From contig NZ_FNCG01000019.1 of the NCBI RefSeq assembly GCF_900100945.1, positions 55,340 through 119,339 on the forward strand: 64,000 nucleotides of DNA, in the 5' to 3' direction. The notes beneath the pieces are model-generated. The model saw nothing but the letters and a program-made list of their open reading frames with translations, ran no database searches and had not been told where the DNA came from. Position 1 is the stretch's first letter. Every line of letters begins with the position of its first letter. The position numbers and the translations under genes were made by a program. The stretch comes from Mucilaginibacter gossypii (GTDB taxonomy: Bacteria > Bacteroidota > Bacteroidia > Sphingobacteriales > Sphingobacteriaceae). Of the stretch, positions 59,985-64,000 are shown one piece after another.

Positions 59985-61706
59985 ATGCAGGATACCTCTT
60001 TAAATAGCGCGCCGGTAAAATATAACAAGCCAATAATTTATTTTTTACTGTTGTGGGCTTTGCTAAATGCCGTACAGGCATTTACCCTGGAGATCCATGC
60101 GGATGAGGCCTACTACTGGGTTTACTCGCGTTTTTTAGACTGGGGATATTATGACCATCCGCCTATGGTGGCCGTTTTCATTAAAGCAGGTTACAGTCTC
60201 ATACATAATGAATTTGGGGTGAGGCTCTTTACAGTGATGAGCACCACCGCATCTTTATACCTGATGTGGCTGATGCTAAAGCGCTATAGGGTTGATGCCA
60301 TCAACTTTATACTGGTGGTTTCGGGCATCTTTGTATTCCATATTTATGGTTTTACCACCACACCTGATGCCCCTTTGCTGTTTTTCACGGTGCTGTTCCT
60401 GTATTTTTATCAGCAATATATTGAAGAGGACAGCTTAAAACTTGCCATTATATTGGGCGTGGTGATAGCCTGCCTGCTATATAGTAAGTACCATGGCATT
60501 TTGTTGGTTGCTTTCACGCTTGTATCTAATATAAAATTGCTTAAGCGAGGGTCTTTTTACGGAATTGTGCTGCTGGCGCTTGCTTTGTATGCACCGCATA
60601 TCCTGTGGCAGGTAAACCACGATTATCCTTCAATAAGCTATCACCTTAGCGAGCGTTCGGCCGATGACTACCAGTTGGATAATACCTATTTATATCCATT
60701 GGGGCAGTTGATAATGGCCGGGCCGCTGATTGGCTGGTTCCTTTTTTATAAAGGATTTACAACCAAAATACAAGATGTTTTCACCCGCACCCTGCTCGTA
60801 AACAGCGCGGGCATTTTAGCATTCTTTTTTCTCACCTCCTTTAAAGGTGAAGTACAGCTCCATTGGACACTGATTGCTTATGTGCCGTTGAGCATGCTGG
60901 TGCTCATCAGTTTTGCCAGGCCGGGAGGCAAACCTACCTGGTTTAACCGTTTGGCTGTTATAAACCTCAGCCTGATTTTGCTTGTTCGTATCTGTATTAT
61001 CTGGGGGCCTCCGTTGTTGCTAAAGATCGATGCCATGAAAAGCTTTTTCGGCTTTAAGGATTGGGCTCATCAGATCCAGAAAAAGGCAGGCAATAATTAT
61101 GTGATATTTTATGACGGTTTTCAGGATCCGTCCAAATACAATTTTTATAATAACACCACCCGTGGGCTTGCCTATGATTCACGCCATTATCGCCGTACCC
61201 AGTATGATATCTGGCCTATAGAAGACAGCATTCAGCATAAAAAAACTTATTATGTACTGGATGTTTGGTTGCCCGGTGTAACAACCGATTCCATTAACGT
61301 ATTTGCCGGTAAATGGTATGGCGGTTGGGTCGACGATACGCGCACTTATCAGCGGGTTGAATTTGAAACACTTGCTCCCAAAGAAGCCGTTAGTCCGGGG
61401 CAAAAAATAGATTTCGACCTTACGGTTAAAAATCCTTATCCATTCGCCATTGATTTCAGTAATAAAAATCAAAAGCACCCTGTATTTTTTGAAGCCTGTT
61501 TCTTTAAAAAGACTGATCAGATCACTAATCAAAAGGCAGATGATTCATTCCATAACATTGCCCTAAAGCCGGGCGAAAGCACTCATTTTAAATTTAACGT
61601 AACAGCACCGGAGCAGCCTGGCAGATATCAACTCATTTTTTCATTGCGTACCGAACCATTTTTTGGCGGCCGTAACAGCAAGAGCATCAACATTACAGTA
61701 AAATAA
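59985..61706 (+). CDS. Glycosyltransferase family 39 (ArnT/PMT-like) membrane protein
   Basis: A 573-residue inner-membrane protein from the ATG at 59985 (the frame opens at a TTG at 59883). The GT39 signature is in HADEAYYWVYSRFLDWGYYDH with the catalytic-type Asp and the DHPPM pair. About ten hydrophobic segments follow (ILVVSGIFVFHIYGF, LLFFTVLFLYFY, KLAIILGVVIACLLY and others). The last 150 residues form a soluble periplasmic domain with Ig-like strands. It would move a sugar from a polyprenyl carrier to lipid A or another lipid or protein; the acceptor is not known. The next gene starts 11 bp later. Confidence 0.88.
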   Translation: MQDTSLNSAPVKYNKPIIYFLLLWALLNAVQAFTLEIHADEAYYWVYSRFLDWGYYDHPPMVAVFIKAGYSLIHNEFGVRLFTVMSTTASLYLMWLMLKRYRVDAINFILVVSGIFVFHIYGFTTTPDAPLLFFTVLFLYFYQQYIEEDSLKLAIILGVVIACLLYSKYHGILLVAFTLVSNIKLLKRGSFYGIVLLALALYAPHILWQVNHDYPSISYHLSERSADDYQLDNTYLYPLGQLIMAGPLIGWFLFYKGFTTKIQDVFTRTLLVNSAGILAFFFLTSFKGEVQLHWTLIAYVPLSMLVLISFARPGGKPTWFNRLAVINLSLILLVRICIIWGPPLLLKIDAMKSFFGFKDWAHQIQKKAGNNYVIFYDGFQDPSKYNFYNNTTRGLAYDSRHYRRTQYDIWPIEDSIQHKKTYYVLDVWLPGVTTDSINVFAGKWYGGWVDDTRTYQRVEFETLAPKEAVSPGQKIDFDLTVKNPYPFAIDFSNKNQKHPVFFEACFFKKTDQITNQKADDSFHNIALKPGESTHFKFNVTAPEQPGRYQLIFSLRTEPFFGGRNSKSINITVK

Positions 61707-61716
61707 TAAATCGACT

Positions 61717-62742
61717 ATGTTTAAACGGATATACCTTTTTGTCTTTTTTTCGATCATAACCACCACTGCAGCCCTTGCACAGGGTAGCCTTGATATCCAT
61801 TTTAATGGCTTGGGTTTTATGGATAACCGGGAGTACAAAGATTTTGTTGCCCGCTCACGCACCTATTCGGGTGTGCGTACCGCGCTTGACCTGGGCTTGA
61901 ATATCGATAGTGTGAACCACTTTATTGTAGGGGTTAACGGCATTCATGAGTTTGGTGCAAAACCATATTTTTTGAAAGTTAATCCAGTTGCTTATTACAG
62001 CTTTACCGGTAAAAACTGGCTGTTCAATGCCGGTGCTTTCCCGCGCGAGGGTTTGCTGGATGATTATCCACGGGCTCTACTGAACGATACTTTGCGCTAC
62101 TATCGCCCCAATGTTGAGGGTTTGCTTACTCGTTTTCATAATGCCCACTTTACCGAAACTGCCTGGATTGACTGGGTAAGCCGCCAAACCGTTACCGATC
62201 GTGAGCAGTTCCTGTTCGGTTTTTCGGGTAAATACCGACCAAGCTTAACCGGGCCCTTTTATGTTTCGCACTATTTTTTGCTGATGCATGATGCAGGGGC
62301 TGAGGTGCTTTTACCAAACGACCACATCCAGGATAATGGCGGCGGACAAATAAGATTAGGGCTCGACTTAAGTCATAAAACCATTTTAGATTCGTTATCT
62401 ATTGAAGCAGGCGGCATGATGTCGTTTGAGCGGGTTAGGGGTGTTGATGGTTTTCATAAACCCGCCGGCTTTGTAGCTAATGCTTATTTAAGCTGGAAAC
62501 GTTTTGCCCTATTTGACGAATTTTACAAAGGCCAGGGCAGCCATATTATTTACGGCGACGCGTTTTTTGAAAAGAAAACTTATAACCGTTTAGATATTAT
62601 TTACACGCCGTTTTTATACAAGCGTGTAAAGGGACAGTTTATATTAAGCCTGCACCAAACACCGGGATACAGCAGCAACCAGGAAGCCTTCAGGGTAACG
62701 GTTGATCTGGGCCGCCAAACCCTGGTAAGGTTTAAGGATTAG
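61717..62742 (+). CDS. Outer-membrane porin-like protein
   Basis: A 341-residue exported protein. The signal peptide is MFKRIYLFVFFSIITTTAAL ending ALAQ. The mature part is rich in amphipathic strands with aromatic girdles (KPYFLKVNPVAYYSFTGKNW, FYVSHYFLLMHDAGAEVLL, RFALFDEFYKGQGSHIIYGD) and ends with FRVTVDLGRQTLVRFKD, as expected for a beta-barrel. No named family was recognised. Its close position after the GT39 gene suggests co-transcription. Confidence 0.7.
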   Translation: MFKRIYLFVFFSIITTTAALAQGSLDIHFNGLGFMDNREYKDFVARSRTYSGVRTALDLGLNIDSVNHFIVGVNGIHEFGAKPYFLKVNPVAYYSFTGKNWLFNAGAFPREGLLDDYPRALLNDTLRYYRPNVEGLLTRFHNAHFTETAWIDWVSRQTVTDREQFLFGFSGKYRPSLTGPFYVSHYFLLMHDAGAEVLLPNDHIQDNGGGQIRLGLDLSHKTILDSLSIEAGGMMSFERVRGVDGFHKPAGFVANAYLSWKRFALFDEFYKGQGSHIIYGDAFFEKKTYNRLDIIYTPFLYKRVKGQFILSLHQTPGYSSNQEAFRVTVDLGRQTLVRFKD

Positions 62743-62753
62743 TAAAGCTATGC

Positions 62754-62845
62754 GTAGAGACGCAGCACATGCGTCTCTACTTTAATAAAACGACAGATCC
62801 TGCAAATTTCTGTCGCAAAAAGAGACGCATGTAATGCGTCTCTAC
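62754..62845. repeat. GAGACGCA inverted-repeat element, copy 2
   Basis: The left arm GTAGAGACGCAGCACATGCG with TCTCTAC (62754-62780) and the right arm AGAGACGCATGTAATGCGTC with TCTAC (62821-62845) are of the same family as 26738-26839. An inner stem CGACAGA/TCTGTCG lies at 62791-62815. It fills most of the gap between the porin-like and DUF2490 genes. Confidence 0.85.
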
Positions 62846-62882
62846 AATAAATGTTAACCTTTATAACACACATATATCATCC

Positions 62883-63608
62883 ATGCAATTAAAAAAACAA
62901 CTATTAATTTTCGCAGTACTACTGCTCGCGGCACCTGCAAGGCTGCTTGCGCAAGACAACCAGTTTTCGGGCTGGGCGGCTATTTTTCACAGCCAAAAAT
63001 TATCCGAACATTGGGGTTATTCGTTCGACGGACAATTGCGCTCGCATGATGAAGTAAGTTACCTAAAGCATATCCTGCTCCGTCCTTCGGCTAATTATTA
63101 TTTTGCCAAAAACAAGGTAGGGGCCTTGGGTTATGCCTACATAGCTACCTATGGCCGAACTCCAAGTAACGAAACAACATTTCGCCCGGAGCACCGCATT
63201 TGGCAGCAGTACACATATACCCATAAGCTTACCAAACATGTGCAATTGGCACATCGTTTTAGGTTAGAGCAGCGCTTTTTAGGGAACACTGCCGATAATA
63301 AAAACGATCGGTATTTTGCCCAGCGTTTCAGGTATTTTGCCCGTGCAGTGATCCCGATGAAACCGGATTCGGATGTATTTACAGAAGGTACTTTCCTCGC
63401 CCTGCAAAACGAGGCCTTTGTAAACGTTCAAAATAAGAATAAAGTTAATAAACACTTTTTTGATCAAAACCGTGCTTACGTAGCGGTTGGCTACCGCTTT
63501 AGCAAATCATTTGACGCCGAAGCTGGTTATCTTAATCAATACATTAAACAAGCCGATGCCTATGTGGTAAACCATGTAGCACAGCTGGCTTTTTATACAA
63601 GGTTTTAA
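62883..63608 (+). CDS. DUF2490 outer-membrane protein
   Basis: A 241-residue exported protein. The signal peptide MQLKKQLLIFAVLLLAAPAR ends LLAQ. The DUF2490 pattern includes WAAIFHSQKLSEHWGYSFDG, ILLRPSANYYFAKNKVGALG, the strand RPEHRIWQQYTYTHKL, LAHRFRLEQRFLG and RFRYFARAVIPM. It is likely a beta-barrel of 12 or so strands in the outer membrane. Its function is unknown. It is followed by the insertion sequence at the end of the window. Confidence 0.9.
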   Translation: MQLKKQLLIFAVLLLAAPARLLAQDNQFSGWAAIFHSQKLSEHWGYSFDGQLRSHDEVSYLKHILLRPSANYYFAKNKVGALGYAYIATYGRTPSNETTFRPEHRIWQQYTYTHKLTKHVQLAHRFRLEQRFLGNTADNKNDRYFAQRFRYFARAVIPMKPDSDVFTEGTFLALQNEAFVNVQNKNKVNKHFFDQNRAYVAVGYRFSKSFDAEAGYLNQYIKQADAYVVNHVAQLAFYTRF

Positions 63609-63639
63609 TAACTAAGCGATTTCTAAGGCTCCCCTCTTG

Positions 63640-64000
63640 AGAGTAATAGCCCATGAAAAGGCAGGAATAATTTGTATATTTATGATAATGAATATCATAG
63701 AGACGATTAAGCGTTTTCCAGATCAGTCCAGTTGCATAGACTATCTTGAAGGATTAAGATGGCAAGGATTGCCAGAATGCCCGTATTGCAACAGCAAACG
63801 GAGCAGCAAGCGCCAGGAAAGCCAACGGCATATTTGCAATAGCTGTAACCGCAGCTATAGCGTTTTGGTCGGCACTGTTTTCGAGGGCACCAAACTTCCT
63901 TTGCCGCAATGGTTTTTGGCTATTTCATTAATGCTGAATGCGAAAAAGGGGTTATCTGCACGTCAGTTAAGCAGGGATCTGGGATGCAATCGTAAGACAG
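63640..64000 (+). mobile_element. IS1595-type insertion sequence, left part
   Basis: The transposase gene begins within this segment and continues beyond the window. The left end could not be fixed from sequence. A short repeat-like stretch, GGCTCCCCTCTTGAGAG at 63627-63644, is cut off abruptly and could be the target of insertion. The right end lies outside. Confidence 0.5.
63688..64000 (+). CDS. IS1595 family transposase (partial, continues past the window)
   Basis: The first 104 codons of a transposase, cut by the window end. It starts MNIIETIKRFPDQSSCIDYL at 63688, with a second in-frame ATG at 63682. The N-terminal zinc ribbon is CPYCNS with HICNSCNRSYS, and the following TVFEGTKLPLPQWFLAISLM is the pattern of IS1595/ISXO2-like transposases. 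A helical DNA-binding part follows (NAKKGLSARQLSRDLGCNRK). The DDE-type catalytic domain would lie outside the window, so activity cannot be judged. Confidence 0.9.
   Translation, partial: MNIIETIKRFPDQSSCIDYLEGLRWQGLPECPYCNSKRSSKRQESQRHICNSCNRSYSVLVGTVFEGTKLPLPQWFLAISLMLNAKKGLSARQLSRDLGCNRKT

Noticed and set aside
1..64000. tRNA, rRNA, tmRNA or riboswitch
   Set aside because: No TPsiC-like GGTTCGAATCC, rRNA core or known aptamer pattern was recognised by eye; a covariance-model search was not possible.

Overview
The window is a gene-dense stretch of a Bacteroidota chromosome, most likely family Sphingobacteriaceae (Mucilaginibacter/Pedobacter-like). The grounds are a sprA homologue (type IX secretion/gliding) directly after ruvA, a MaeB malic enzyme fused to a phosphotransacetylase domain, a Bacteroidota-type regulator-lptE-TPR-secG cluster, many small lipoproteins, a DUF2490 protein, and repeated matches to the Bacteroidota -7 promoter element TAnnTTTG just upstream of start codons. 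Genus is inference; no rRNA or tRNA gene was recognised.

Layout. 1-474: intergenic DNA with two dispersed repeats, one a 268-bp nested palindrome. 475-11128: DUF1801 protein, maeB, ruvA-sprA. 11210-12033: two repeat elements around a DUF2683/ParE-type toxin-antitoxin pair. 12087-20305: AsmA-like protein, a secreted-repeat lipoprotein, miaB, a sigma-54 activator, lptE, a TPR protein, secG. 20372-29397 (mostly minus strand): repeat island, small membrane protein, aldose-epimerase-like protein, YncE/phosphoesterase fusion, araC, SDR and a GH2 beta-galactosidase. 29506-34171: accessory segment with an unrecognised coiled-coil membrane protein between two diverged copies of a ~90-bp sequence, two Cys-rich exported peptides, an mdaB-ygiN-like pair with a divergent LysR gene, and a secreted orphan. 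34618-42885: DoxX, MsrA, an e(P4)-type acid phosphatase, a DASH-type cryptochrome, then sucA-odhB. 43037-51009 (minus): orphan peptide-binding lipoprotein, GH19 lysozyme/chitinase, IPT/TIG lipoprotein, uvrA. 51498-56010: ECF sigma factor, small acidic protein, nth, recA, cfa. 56141-63608: Bor-like lipoprotein, lactone-oxidase-like flavoprotein, secreted orphan, DinB protein, GT39 glycosyltransferase, a porin-like protein and a DUF2490 protein. The window ends inside an IS1595-type transposase.

Functional themes: central carbon metabolism (maeB, sucA-odhB), genome maintenance (ruvA, uvrA, nth, recA, cryptochrome), envelope biogenesis and secretion (sprA, lptE, secG, AsmA-like, cfa, GT39) and redox defence (msrA, mdaB/ygiN, doxX).

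No obviously new multi-gene system such as a defence island, CRISPR or biosynthetic cluster was seen. The most unusual signals are (i) several families of imperfect inverted-repeat elements, one of which abuts stop codons and has also inserted in frame into miaB, (ii) the duplicated small-membrane-peptide sequence around the 29668-30438 orphan, (iii) the Cys/His-rich two-peptide unit at 30815-31399, and (iv) a Bor-type lipoprotein with a flavoprotein and a secreted orphan.
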